48,588 nucleotides of DNA from Fusobacteriaceae bacterium (GTDB lineage: Bacteria; Fusobacteriota; Fusobacteriia; Fusobacteriales; Fusobacteriaceae). The DNA lies in contig JAITPM010000121.1 of assembly GCA_031289425.1 (NCBI GenBank), forward strand, positions 1 to 48,588. The letters are read 5' to 3'. Shown here one piece after another: positions 17,074 through 25,558 of the stretch. The first letter of the stretch is position 1. Every line of letters starts with the position of its first letter. The notes under the pieces were generated by a model. The model had not been told where the DNA came from, searched no databases, and saw only the letters and a program-made list of their open reading frames with translations. The position numbers and the translations under genes are program-made.

Positions 17074-18334
17074 AAAAATATTAAATGGAAATAAATACAA
17101 AATAGTTTTATTGGATGACATAGAGAGCACAGGCGAAATAAATAATCAAAAGAATAAAAAAGATAAAAACTATATATTATTATTAGAAAACGAGTATTTT
17201 GAAATTATAAAAATAGATATTGAAACTGATTTGGATATAGATGAAAGAGAGCTGGTAATAGAATCAGAAATAGAAAATAAAATTTTGAATTATAATTCGA
17301 TTGATTATATTGAAAAAGAAATTATTATAGCAGAAAATACAGAAAACATAATGCTTATAATTATCTTACTCAAAATAGAAAAAGCAATAGAACTAATAGC
17401 TCTGTCGAAAGAGAAAAATATTGATATTATAGGAATAATTCCTGTATTTATGTATAAGTATCTACTTAAAAATTTTGATGATAATAGTATTTTTATAGAT
17501 ATCGGTATAACAAGAACTCTTTTAGCTGTATATTTAGATAAAAAAATTTTTAATATTGATATGTTCTCAATAGAAAAAAATGAAATTTATAATAGCACAA
17601 CAGAATTTTCTACATTTTTGGAAAGAATAAACCTTTTGTCGGAAAATATAGATGATAAAAAAGAATCAATAAAAAAAATTGAGATTTTAGAAAAAGATGA
17701 AGAAATAATTTCGAAATTAGCAAAAGAATCGTTACTTGATTATGATATATCAATTAAAAATTTTCAAGGGGAACTCTTTTTAAATAAACAAAATATTGAG
17801 AATATTAATTTTATACCTCATGATTACAAAGAACAGATAAAAAATAAGAAAATAAAAAAATTTATAGTTTTATCAGGAAGTATTCTTATAATCGCAGAAT
17901 TATTCGTTTTTTTTATTTTAAATTATTATGAAAACAATATTTTAAAAAATAAAAATGAGAATGAAAATCAATTGGCAGTTTTAATAAGAACAATAAATGA
18001 AAAAAGAAGTGAAATCGAAGGAATAGAAAATTACGAAGAAAAAATAGCTAATTTAGAGAATAAACTCACAAATAAAAAATTATATTTTACAGAAATATTA
18101 AAAAATATTCAGATTGAAAATACTAAATATATACATATTACATTTATAGAATATTCAGATAAAGGAAATATTCAAATAATAGGAACCGCAATTGATGATG
18201 GAGATATATATACATTTCAAGATAATATATCAAAAAATCATAGCTTTGTATCAATTATTCAAGATTACATAAGAGAAAAAGATGGAATCTATGAATTTAA
18301 AATGGATATAGGAGTAAAAATTGGAAATGATTAA
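17060..18334 (+). CDS. GspL-like (PilM-PilN fusion) assembly protein
   Basis: The 424-residue product combines an actin-like cytoplasmic domain with a membrane-anchored part. The segment SIFIDIGITRTLLAVYLDKK (143-162) resembles the phosphate loop of PilM/GspL folds. A single membrane helix lies at about 267-289, preceded by NFIPHDYKEQIKNKKIKK, which resembles the N-terminal PilN motif. A periplasmic coiled coil (about 291-340) and a small globular end follow. This is the architecture of GspL, which holds GspE at the membrane. The protein is very rich in Ile, Lys, Glu and Asn. It overlaps its neighbours on both sides (14 bases each). Family assignment rests on architecture and position. Confidence 0.7.
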   Translation: MDIIKKILNGNKYKIVLLDDIESTGEINNQKNKKDKNYILLLENEYFEIIKIDIETDLDIDERELVIESEIENKILNYNSIDYIEKEIIIAENTENIMLIIILLKIEKAIELIALSKEKNIDIIGIIPVFMYKYLLKNFDDNSIFIDIGITRTLLAVYLDKKIFNIDMFSIEKNEIYNSTTEFSTFLERINLLSENIDDKKESIKKIEILEKDEEIISKLAKESLLDYDISIKNFQGELFLNKQNIENINFIPHDYKEQIKNKKIKKFIVLSGSILIIAELFVFFILNYYENNILKNKNENENQLAVLIRTINEKRSEIEGIENYEEKIANLENKLTNKKLYFTEILKNIQIENTKYIHITFIEYSDKGNIQIIGTAIDDGDIYTFQDNISKNHSFVSIIQDYIREKDGIYEFKMDIGVKIGND

Positions 18335-19193
18335 AAAATTTGATAAATTAAAAAACATTTATAAAGAAAATATAAAAAATATATTTGTTATTGTCTCAAT
18401 GCTCGCACTAATCTTTGTTTTTATGTACAAATTTATAATTTCACCTATTAATAATATAAAGGATATAAAAAATCAAATAAAAAATACTGAAAAAAAAATA
18501 CTTAATCAATCCAATGAATTAGAAAAAGTTAATATGATATATAATAAAAGATTAGAAGAAAATATAAGGGATACAAAAATATATGAGGATCTCTTGAAAA
18601 AATATAAGGAAATTTCTTTTGAAAATATAGGTATATTTACCCAGTATATAGAAAAAATTGCTACATTTAACAAAATAGAAATTGTATCTATAGGTGGTCT
18701 TGAAAATTATCAGGATAAAAATGAATTAAACTTTAATAGATTTGGATGTCCTTATGAATTGAAAGGAACAACAGAAAATATAAATAGATTTTTATATTCG
18801 CTAGAACATTCATTATATTTTTTATCTATTTTGGATGCTCCAATAACTATAGAAATCAATAATAATATTGTTAAACTTATATTTAAAATTTCAGTCAATA
18901 TTATTAATGATGCAAATGATTCAGATGAAAAAATAAGTATAGGGAATGATGAAGATGAAAATTATTTTGAAAAGAAAAATATAAAAACAACAACAACACA
19001 AATGTTTTTATTAAATTATAAAATAGAAAATATAAAAACTTATGATGTAATAGGTATAAATAATAAAAAATATGTAGTTATAAAATTTATAAACAATAGA
19101 AAAAAAATATATTTAGAAAATGAAATCATAACAATTGATAATTTAAAATATAAAATAAAAATAAAAGCAGATAATGTTTATCTGGAAATATAA
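18321..19193 (+). CDS. GspM/PilO-like assembly protein
   Basis: The 290-residue product has a short cytoplasmic tail, one membrane helix (about 21-42), a coiled coil (about 45-95) and a ferredoxin-like periplasmic region (about 100-195). This is the plan of PilO and GspM, partners of PilN/GspL. The last 90 residues, after an acidic linker with NDSDEKISIGNDEDE, form an extra small beta-rich unit that might be a PilP- or GspC-like domain; this is speculative. A TTG at 18321, 6 bases after GGAG, or the ATG at 18327 can serve as start; the two differ by two residues. The gene overlaps the GspL-like gene and is followed by the secretin after a short gap. Confidence 0.68.
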   Translation: MEMIKKFDKLKNIYKENIKNIFVIVSMLALIFVFMYKFIISPINNIKDIKNQIKNTEKKILNQSNELEKVNMIYNKRLEENIRDTKIYEDLLKKYKEISFENIGIFTQYIEKIATFNKIEIVSIGGLENYQDKNELNFNRFGCPYELKGTTENINRFLYSLEHSLYFLSILDAPITIEINNNIVKLIFKISVNIINDANDSDEKISIGNDEDENYFEKKNIKTTTTQMFLLNYKIENIKTYDVIGINNKKYVVIKFINNRKKIYLENEIITIDNLKYKIKIKADNVYLEI

Positions 19194-19247
19194 AATTTTA
19201 TAAAGTTTAATAAATATTATTAAATATTGTAATATATGGGAGTTAAA

Positions 19248-20906
19248 ATGAAAAAATACATTGTTTTTTTAATGATTTTTATTAATTTTTTTTATAGTTA
19301 TGCTAAAAATAAATTCTACGACATAAAATTAGAAAGTGATTTTTATTTAGAAGAAGTTTCTCTTACCGATGCTCTTTCTGTGTTATCAAAGGAATATCAT
19401 ATCTCAATAATTGCAGATGAAAGTGCAAAAAATTTGATTTTGGATATCAATTTTTCTAAGGGAACAACAGTAGATGAAATTATAAATTCAATTGTATCAA
19501 CCAATAACCTAAAACAAAAAGAGGTGGGGAATTCTATAATTTTATCTAAAAAAATAAAAACGATAGATGGAGAAGTGACTTTTGCAGGAAAAGTATTAAT
19601 AAATGGATACAATAATGGAATCGAAGGTGTAAAAGTAACGATTTTAAAAAGTTTTCTAAGTCCCATATATACTATGCATGGTGGAAATTTTGTTATAAAT
19701 GATATAAGTCCGGGGATTTATATCGTAAAATTTGAAAAAGATGGTTATCTGCCCCTTGGAGAAATAATAAATTTGGAAAGTAGTTCAATAAATATGACTT
19801 TTAATCTGGAAAAAAATAATTCTATAAAAATAAATAAACAACCTGAAGATAAAGTAATTACAAAATCTGAGGCAACAATTATTGATGGAGAAAAATATTA
19901 TACTGAACGAATAAAATTATTTAAAATGCCACCAGAAGAAATAAAAGAAATTTTGGAGAGTACATATGTCGGATTATTAAGAGTTACTCCCGTAACTAAA
20001 ATATCTAGTGTAATTTTATTTGGAAAAAAAGAGGTTGTAGATGCGGCTAAAAAAATTATAAAAGATTTAGATAGTGATTTGAAACAAGTTAGGGTAAGTT
20101 CTCAAATATTAGATGTATCAGATAATTTGTTTGAAGAATTAGGTTTTGACTGGGTATATAGTAATAATGGAGAAATATCAGATGCTAAGGGGGTCAATGG
20201 GTCTCTATTAAAAAATGCTGTAATAGATGGGATAGGATCAAATTTTTCATCCGGAATAGGGTTAATAAGACAGTTTAATGGTGGAAAAGATGTGCTCAGT
20301 ATTGGTATGCATATTCTGGAGTCCAATCAAGATTTGGTCATCAGTGCAATACCATCTATTCTCATTGCAGATGGTGAAGAGGGAGAATTTAAAATTGCAG
20401 AAGAAGTAATTGTCGGAGAAGAAAAAGATGAGAATAGTGAAACGAGTAAAACTACTTATACTCCATTATTTAGAGAGGCTGGAATTATTCTAAAAGTACA
20501 GCCGTTTATACAGGACAATGATTCTATCGTATTAAAAGTAAAAATCGAAGTAAGTAATTTTAAATTAAAAAAGGCCGAATCTACTGAAGAGACAGGAACG
20601 TATAATGCAGAAGGCGGCTCAAAGATTGGAAGATCTATAGAGACTACAGTAAAAATAAAAAATGGTGAAACAATTTTTATTGGCGGATTGAAAAGGGCTA
20701 TTGTGCATAATTTGGAAAGTAAGGTACCGATTTTAGGAAATATCCCGATTTTAGGAAATTTGTTTAAAAAAAGATCCATAAAAAATGAAGCTACAGATAT
20801 CTATATAAAATTAAAAGTAGATATTCCGGAAAATTCAAACGAAGAATTTGATAATATGGAGATTCATAAAAATTATAATAAAATAAAAAATAAAAGAATA
20901 TATTGA
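19248..20906 (+). CDS. gspD: Outer-membrane secretin (GspD/PilQ family) with an inserted domain
   Basis: Secretins form the outer-membrane gate for pseudopilus or pilus systems. The 552-residue product has a signal peptide (1-19). An STN-like N0 domain follows (about 33-102, EEVSLTDALSVLSKEYHISI). Next is a beta-sandwich segment like a carboxypeptidase-regulatory domain (about 108-190, with GNFVINDISPGIYIVKFEKD). One N-type ring domain (about 217-285) precedes the secretin core (about 285-535). The core keeps VPILGNIPILGNLFKKR near the end, the family signature. Fewer N domains than in standard GspD are present. The ATG at 19248 is chosen because the upstream ATG at 19236 overlaps the GGGAG ribosome site. 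It is the last gene of the operon. Confidence 0.9.
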   Translation: MKKYIVFLMIFINFFYSYAKNKFYDIKLESDFYLEEVSLTDALSVLSKEYHISIIADESAKNLILDINFSKGTTVDEIINSIVSTNNLKQKEVGNSIILSKKIKTIDGEVTFAGKVLINGYNNGIEGVKVTILKSFLSPIYTMHGGNFVINDISPGIYIVKFEKDGYLPLGEIINLESSSINMTFNLEKNNSIKINKQPEDKVITKSEATIIDGEKYYTERIKLFKMPPEEIKEILESTYVGLLRVTPVTKISSVILFGKKEVVDAAKKIIKDLDSDLKQVRVSSQILDVSDNLFEELGFDWVYSNNGEISDAKGVNGSLLKNAVIDGIGSNFSSGIGLIRQFNGGKDVLSIGMHILESNQDLVISAIPSILIADGEEGEFKIAEEVIVGEEKDENSETSKTTYTPLFREAGIILKVQPFIQDNDSIVLKVKIEVSNFKLKKAESTEETGTYNAEGGSKIGRSIETTVKIKNGETIFIGGLKRAIVHNLESKVPILGNIPILGNLFKKRSIKNEATDIYIKLKVDIPENSNEEFDNMEIHKNYNKIKNKRIY

Positions 20907-20987
20907 TTAGAATATAAAACTTTAAAAAGAGAAAATTAAGTATTTTAGGTATATTGGGCGGGTATAAAAAAAATTATAAAAAAAGAT

Positions 20988-21016
20988 TTGACAGAATAAA
21001 ATAGGAATGGTATAAT
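20988..21016 (+). promoter_or_regulatory. Consensus promoter of the tRNA operon
   Basis: TTGACA (20988-20993) and TATAAT (21011-21016) are separated by exactly 17 bases, a perfect sigma-70 type promoter. It lies 24 bases before the first tRNA. Confidence 0.92.
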
Positions 21017-21040
21017 TTACAACGTCCAATATAGAAATTT

Positions 21041-21117
21041 CGGAATATAGCGCAGTCCGGTAGCGCACCTGCCTTGGGAGCAGGGGGCCGCAAGTTCGAA
21101 TCTTGCTATTCCGACCA
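21041..21117 (+). tRNA. tRNA-Pro (anticodon TGG)
   Basis: The acceptor CGGAATA pairs with TATTCCG, with A73 and an encoded CCA. The anticodon stem CCTGC/GCAGG holds loop CTTGGGA with anticodon TGG. The T arm shows GTTCGAATC. Confidence 0.97.
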
Positions 21118-21120
21118 TTT

Positions 21121-21196
21121 GCGGGAATAACTCAGTTGGTAGAGTGTCAGCCTTCCAAGCTGAATGTCGCGAGTCCGAATCTCGTTTCCCGCTCCA
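21121..21196 (+). tRNA. tRNA-Gly (anticodon TCC)
   Basis: The anticodon stem TCAGC/GCTGA holds loop CTTCCAA with anticodon TCC. The acceptor GCGGGAA pairs with TTCCCGC, then T73 and an encoded CCA. Confidence 0.97.
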
Positions 21197-21217
21197 TTTT
21201 TTATAAGAGAATTTTAC

Positions 21218-21294
21218 GGTGACTGTAGTTCAGTCGGTAGAGCGCCAGTTTGTGGATCTGGTTGTCGCGAGTTCAAGTCTCGTCAGTCACCCCA
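21218..21294 (+). tRNA. tRNA-His (anticodon GTG)
   Basis: Loop TTGTGGA gives anticodon GTG. The acceptor GTGACTG (21219-21225) pairs with CAGTCAC (21284-21290). An extra G at 21218 faces C73 at 21291, the identity mark of bacterial tRNA-His. CCA is encoded at 21292-21294. Confidence 0.97.
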
Positions 21295-21297
21295 AGG

Positions 21298-21373
21298 GCG
21301 TCATTAGCTCAGTTGGTAGAGCACACGACTTTTAATCGTGTTGTCGTAGGTTCAATCCCTACATGACGCACCA
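21298..21373 (+). tRNA. tRNA-Lys (anticodon TTT)
   Basis: The acceptor GCGTCAT pairs with ATGACGC, with A73 and an encoded CCA. The stem CACGA/TCGTG holds loop CTTTTAA with anticodon TTT. The T arm GGTTCAATCC is standard. Confidence 0.97.
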
Positions 21374-21377
21374 AAAT

Positions 21378-21462
21378 GCCTGAGTGGTGAAATTGGCATA
21401 CACGCTAGACTTAGGATCTAGTGCCGAGAGGCGTAAGAGTTCGAGTCTCTTCTCAGGCACCA
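21378..21462 (+). tRNA. tRNA-Leu (anticodon TAG)
   Basis: A class II tRNA with a long variable arm (TGCCGAGAGGCGT region). The acceptor GCCTGAG pairs with CTCAGGC, with A73 and an encoded CCA. The stem CTAGA/TCTAG holds loop CTTAGGA with anticodon TAG. Confidence 0.97.
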
Positions 21463-21501
21463 ATTTATATAAATTATATTTGGACATAAAAAGAAATTTA
21501 T

Positions 21502-21538
21502 AAAAACCCTTACAGCTCCACATTTGTAAGGGTTTTTT
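21502..21538 (+). terminator. Terminator of the tRNA operon
   Basis: A stem of about 12 base pairs (AAACCCTTACA with TGTAAGGGTTT) with a 10-base loop runs into six T residues. It follows the last tRNA by 40 bases. Confidence 0.92.
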
Positions 21539-21664
21539 ACTAAATAAAGTTAATAATAATCTAAAAACATTGCCAAATTTTTGAATATATCTATTTAACT
21601 ATCAAAGAGCCGAGATTAGAAATGAGTAAAATTTGCAAAATTATAAAATTTGAATTTGAATAAT

Positions 21665-21706
21665 AAAAAGCCATCTAAATTGATATCAAAATGGCTTTTT
21701 ATTTTT
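21665..21706. terminator. Terminator of ispE-spoVG (possibly bidirectional)
   Basis: AAAAAGCCAT (21665-21674) pairs with ATGGCTTTTT (21691-21700). It is flanked by T-rich DNA on the plus side and, read from the minus strand, ends in the run of T complementary to 21665-21669. It lies directly after the spoVG stop on the minus strand. Confidence 0.85.
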
Positions 21707-21708
21707 TA

Positions 21709-22023
21709 TCATTCTGTTTGGGGAACAATAACGGCTGCAACAGGTATGTTATTCATAGAGGCTAATAATATTTCATGATATTTTGCTATAACAATTTCAG
21801 TTATACTCTTCCTCAGCTCTTGAACAATTGGATGGGCAATATCTTTGTATTCTCCATCGGGCATCTTTCTTGAGGGCATAGCCACAAACATCCCTTTTCG
21901 ACCATCAATAATTTTCAGTCCGTGAATAACAAAACATCCTTCGAATGTTATGTCAGCATAAGCTTTCAGCTTAAGCTCTTTCTCATTTTTTACTGTTCTT
22001 AATCGTACATCTGTAATTCTCAT
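21709..22023 (-). CDS. spoVG: SpoVG family RNA/DNA-binding regulator
   Basis: SpoVG is a small site-specific nucleic acid-binding regulator, first known from Bacillus sporulation but present in many non-sporeformers, where it tunes envelope, virulence or metabolic genes. The 104-residue product starts MRITDVRLRTV and keeps the family core GLKIIDGRKGMFVAMPSRK, followed by DIAHPIVQELRKSI. The frame extends back to 22074, but the ATG at 22021-22023 has AGGT 7 bases upstream and gives the normal N terminus. It follows ispE by 35 bases, an order also seen in Bacillus-type genomes. Its targets here are unknown. Confidence 0.95.
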   Translation of the reverse strand: MRITDVRLRTVKNEKELKLKAYADITFEGCFVIHGLKIIDGRKGMFVAMPSRKMPDGEYKDIAHPIVQELRKSITEIVIAKYHEILLASMNNIPVAAVIVPQTE

Positions 22024-22058
22024 CACATGCACCTTCCCTTGTATAAGTATGAAATCTT

Positions 22059-22931
22059 TTATAAAAAATTGCAAAGAAACACTTCACAATTGATTAACTG
22101 TTTTCGGAGTGGTTCTAGATTTTCTTCTTTGGTATGCTCTGAGACAAAAGTAAAATATGCACTTCCACTTCCTGACATAAAAAATTGATAATCTTTGATT
22201 TCACCCAAAGTTTTTCTAAAAGATATAATGTTATTATCTGTTAATAATAATCCCTGTTCCAAATGGTTCTTAGTAGAATTTTTAATTTTTTCAATATCGT
22301 TATTCTCAAGTCCATCAATAATAGATAAAATATTTGAATTATTTTTATTAGTTATTTTCGATATATTTTCATAAGCATTTTTGGTTGATACACCAAAGTT
22401 TGGTTTTACTATAATAATTTTGCATAGTAAATTATTAATTATTGGGGTTAAAATTTCTCCAATGCCCCCTACCCTAGATGCTTTGTTAAGTATAAAAAAA
22501 GGTAAATCTGCACCTATTTTTAATCCAATATCTAATAATTCTTTTTCCGAAAAAAAATTATCATAATATTTGTTTAAAACTTTTAATAGTACAGCACCAT
22601 CAGAACTTCCTCCACCTAAACCCGCTTCATGTGGAATTATTTTTTCCAAATAAACATTTATTTTTTTATGGTTGAAATTGCTCGCATTGTAAAAGGCTTC
22701 ATAAACTTTAAAAAGGATATTGTTTTTGTCAGTAGGGATATTTTGTTTATTTGTTTTTATTGTTAAATCACCATCAATATCAAATATATTGACTGTAATA
22801 TTATCAACTAAATCTATTGGAACCATAACCATATCAAGTAGATGATAACCTGATAAAAGAGTACCAACAATATTTATACCGATATTAATTTTGGCATTTG
22901 CCTTTAGTAAATATTCAACCAAATGTAACAC
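22059..22931 (-). CDS. ispE: 4-diphosphocytidyl-2-C-methyl-D-erythritol kinase
   Basis: IspE phosphorylates CDP-methylerythritol in the MEP route to isoprenoids, including the lipid carrier that UppP (39960) recycles. The 290-residue product is a GHMP kinase. The substrate-binding lysine lies in KANAKINIG (10-18), and the ATP-binding glycine-rich loop HEAGLGGGSSDGA lies near 101-113. A C-terminal MSGSGSAYF motif 3 is also present. The frame starts at GTG (22929-22931), which sits close to GGGA; a TTG three codons later is also possible. The gene is cotranscribed with spoVG. Nothing is missing. Confidence 0.94.
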   Translation of the reverse strand: MLHLVEYLLKANAKINIGINIVGTLLSGYHLLDMVMVPIDLVDNITVNIFDIDGDLTIKTNKQNIPTDKNNILFKVYEAFYNASNFNHKKINVYLEKIIPHEAGLGGGSSDGAVLLKVLNKYYDNFFSEKELLDIGLKIGADLPFFILNKASRVGGIGEILTPIINNLLCKIIIVKPNFGVSTKNAYENISKITNKNNSNILSIIDGLENNDIEKIKNSTKNHLEQGLLLTDNNIISFRKTLGEIKDYQFFMSGSGSAYFTFVSEHTKEENLEPLRKQLINCEVFLCNFL

Positions 22932-22962
22932 ATCCCGAAAATTAAAATAAAATATTTTATAT

Positions 22963-22991
22963 ATTGTATCACTAAAAAGATACTTTTACAA
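22963..22991 (-). promoter_or_regulatory. Promoter of ispE-spoVG
   Basis: On the minus strand TTGTAA (22986-22991) and TACAAT (22963-22968) are separated by 17 bases, 32 bases before the ispE start. The spacer contains GTATC and its inverse GATAC. Confidence 0.65.
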
Positions 22992-23017
22992 CATGTTTTT
23001 AGCAATTATATTTATTT

Positions 23018-24007
23018 TTAATCTTGATATCCATGTGGATGATTTTGATGCCAGTTCCATGCAGTCTCAATTATTTTTTCTAATGAATTATATTTTGGAA
23101 TCCAATTTAGCTCTTTTATTGAACGATTGGAATTAGCAATTAATTTCGCAGGATCTCCATCTCTTCTACTAGAAATCTCAGAGAGAATAGCGTGTCCAGT
23201 TACGTTACGAGCTATGTCTAATACTTCTTTTACGGAAAAACCTTCTCCATTGCCCAAGTTAAATATGTCACTCGGGTTACCAGCATTCAATCTTTTTAGT
23301 GCCAAGATGTGAGCATCAGCTAGATCCATTACATGAATATAGTCTCTGATACAGGTGCCGTCCATTGTAGGATAGTCATCTCCATATATATTTATTTTTT
23401 CTCTTTTTCCTAATGCAACTTCCAAAATTATTGGAATTAAATGTGTTTCTGGATCATGATCCTCACCTATTTCACCAGAGGGATGAGCACCGGCTACGTT
23501 GAAATATCTTAATGCAGTATATTTAATTCCATAGGCTTTATCGCACCATTTTAGCATTTTTTCTACAGATAGTTTACTTTCTCCATATGGGTTTGTCGGA
23601 AAAGTTCTATCATTTTCAAGGATAGGAATATTTTCTGGTTCTCCATAGGTAGCCGCAGTAGAAGAAAATACAATTTTATTTACTTTATAAGATTTCATAT
23701 GTTTTAATAAACATAATGTTCCATAAAAATTATTTTCGAAATATTTTAATGGTTCTTTAACACTTTCTCCCACTAAAGAAAAAGCTGCAAAATCAATAAC
23801 ACCATCAATCTTATTTTCGTTGAAAACTCTTTTCATAAACTCATCGTCTTTTAAATCACCGAGTTCTAATTTTGCTTTTTCATGTACAGCATCCACATGA
23901 CCGGTTATTAAATTATCAAGTACGACGACATCGTCACCGGCATCTATTAATGCACGTACAACATGACTGCCTATATAACCTGCACCTCCACAAACTAGTA
24001 TTGACAT
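23018..24007 (-). CDS. galE: UDP-glucose 4-epimerase
   Basis: GalE interconverts UDP-galactose and UDP-glucose, the last step of the Leloir pathway, and also supplies UDP-galactose for surface glycans. The 329-residue product is a short-chain dehydrogenase/reductase. It has the NAD-binding CGGAGYIGSH near the N terminus, SSTAATYGEPENIP with the catalytic serine/threonine region, and the YxxxK pair in NPYGESKLS. The C-terminal DRRDGDP-like segment appears as SSRRDGDPAKL. The ATG at 24005-24007 has a strong ribosome site (complement of gacctcc). It is the third gene of the galKTE operon, 21 bases after galT. Confidence 0.95.
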   Translation of the reverse strand: MSILVCGGAGYIGSHVVRALIDAGDDVVVLDNLITGHVDAVHEKAKLELGDLKDDEFMKRVFNENKIDGVIDFAAFSLVGESVKEPLKYFENNFYGTLCLLKHMKSYKVNKIVFSSTAATYGEPENIPILENDRTFPTNPYGESKLSVEKMLKWCDKAYGIKYTALRYFNVAGAHPSGEIGEDHDPETHLIPIILEVALGKREKINIYGDDYPTMDGTCIRDYIHVMDLADAHILALKRLNAGNPSDIFNLGNGEGFSVKEVLDIARNVTGHAILSEISSRRDGDPAKLIANSNRSIKELNWIPKYNSLEKIIETAWNWHQNHPHGYQD

Positions 24008-24028
24008 TTGACCTCCTAATATTTTTAT

Positions 24029-25558
24029 TTATATTTCGTTTATAGAATCAATAAATTTTAAAAAACCATTTTTACCATTTTTATCTCTTTTATACACGCC
24101 GGCATAAGTTAGAACTTTCAAAATTGTTTTTCCAACTTCAGATTTTAAGATATCATGAATATTTTCTTCAGTAATATTATTATTAGAATTAATAATTTCT
24201 TCTGCCCAATTGAGATGTTTTGAAACTTTTTTATTTTCTATTATTTTTTCTTTCCAATTTTCAACTACCATATAAGATTCCAATATTTCTAATTCTTCCT
24301 TCAATCTTCCAGGAAGCACAGCCAAGCCCATTACTTCTATTAGACCTATATTTTCTTTTTTTATATTGTGAACTTCATCATGAGGATGAAAAATTCCTAA
24401 AGGAAATTTTTCCGTAGTCCGATTATTGCGTAGCACCAAATCTAGTTCGAAACCAGATTCTGTTTTCCTCGCAATCGGAGTAATAGTGTTATGAGGAAGA
24501 TCATCAGAAAAAGCTAATATATCTAGGCTTTTATCGCTATGTGTTCTCCAGGACAATAAAATTTTATTAGCTAAACTTATCAGCTTTTTTCTATCAGGAC
24601 TTTTCAATCGTATTACTGACATAGGCCATTTTAATATTCCGGCTTCGATATTTTCATAATTTTTAAAAACTATCTGTTTTTCTATTTTAGCTTTTGCCAT
24701 TGGAAATAAATGATTACCGCCTTGGTAATGGTTATGATTTAGAATAGATCCACCAACAATTGGCAAATCGGCATTTGAACCTAAAAAATAATGAGGATAG
24801 ATTTCTACAAATCTTGTGATTCTATCAAAAGTATCAATATCAATTTTCATAGGACTATGTTTGATAGAAAAAACGATGATATGTTCGTTATAATAAATAT
24901 ATGGCGAATATTGAATAAACCAATCTTCATTTTTATCAGAGCTTATATCAACTGGAATCACTCTATGATTTTCTCTGGATGGATGGTCTACCCTGCCACT
25001 ATAACCTACATTTTCATAACACAAAAGACATTTCGGGTAAGATTTTTGTATTGCATTTTTTTCTCTTTCGATATCTTTTGGATCTTTTTCAGGTTTTGAA
25101 AGATTTATTGTTATCTCAAGTGATGAATAATCCGTATCCACTGTCCAATAAACATTTTTATTTATTCTTTCTGTCCTAATATAATTTGTTTTTTGTGAGA
25201 AATTGTAATACCATTTGGTAGCTTCTTTTTTGTTTGCTATATTGCAAATATCATAAAATTTATTTATGACAATAGATGGGAGTGGAGTTAAGATACCCAT
25301 TATTTTTGTATCGAATAAATCCCGCATTCCCTGCGAATCTTCTATCAAATTCATCTTAACAGCATAATCACACAAAGAATCCAGAATAGTTTGAGGAGAA
25401 TCCGGTATATCAAATGATAAATGATTTGGTTCTATCCATTCATCTAGCTCAAATAGTTTTAACAATTGATTTATTATAAAAATTTTATCAAATTCTTCTA
25501 TTAAATTATTTTTAAGACCATAATGTATTATAACTTTGATGTAATAATAAATATCCAT
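24029..25558 (-). CDS. galT: UDP-glucose--hexose-1-phosphate uridylyltransferase, long type
   Basis: GalT swaps UMP between UDP-glucose and galactose-1-phosphate. At 509 residues this is the long form found in Bacillus, Lactobacillus and relatives, not the 350-residue enterobacterial form. The active-site histidine region reads GGSILNHNHYQGGNH, near residues 268-282, where the long family has HxHYQ. The N-terminal 100 residues are the helical extension of this class. Its ATG overlaps the galK stop by one base, so the two are translationally coupled. The organism is Gram-negative by other evidence, so a Firmicutes-type galT fits Fusobacteriota gene content. Confidence 0.93.
   Translation of the reverse strand: MDIYYYIKVIIHYGLKNNLIEEFDKIFIINQLLKLFELDEWIEPNHLSFDIPDSPQTILDSLCDYAVKMNLIEDSQGMRDLFDTKIMGILTPLPSIVINKFYDICNIANKKEATKWYYNFSQKTNYIRTERINKNVYWTVDTDYSSLEITINLSKPEKDPKDIEREKNAIQKSYPKCLLCYENVGYSGRVDHPSRENHRVIPVDISSDKNEDWFIQYSPYIYYNEHIIVFSIKHSPMKIDIDTFDRITRFVEIYPHYFLGSNADLPIVGGSILNHNHYQGGNHLFPMAKAKIEKQIVFKNYENIEAGILKWPMSVIRLKSPDRKKLISLANKILLSWRTHSDKSLDILAFSDDLPHNTITPIARKTESGFELDLVLRNNRTTEKFPLGIFHPHDEVHNIKKENIGLIEVMGLAVLPGRLKEELEILESYMVVENWKEKIIENKKVSKHLNWAEEIINSNNNITEENIHDILKSEVGKTILKVLTYAGVYKRDKNGKNGFLKFIDSINEI

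Noticed and set aside
21041-21538. tRNA cluster as an integration site for a mobile element
   Set aside because: All five tRNAs are intact, no partial copy of a tRNA 3' end was found downstream and no integrase gene is present.
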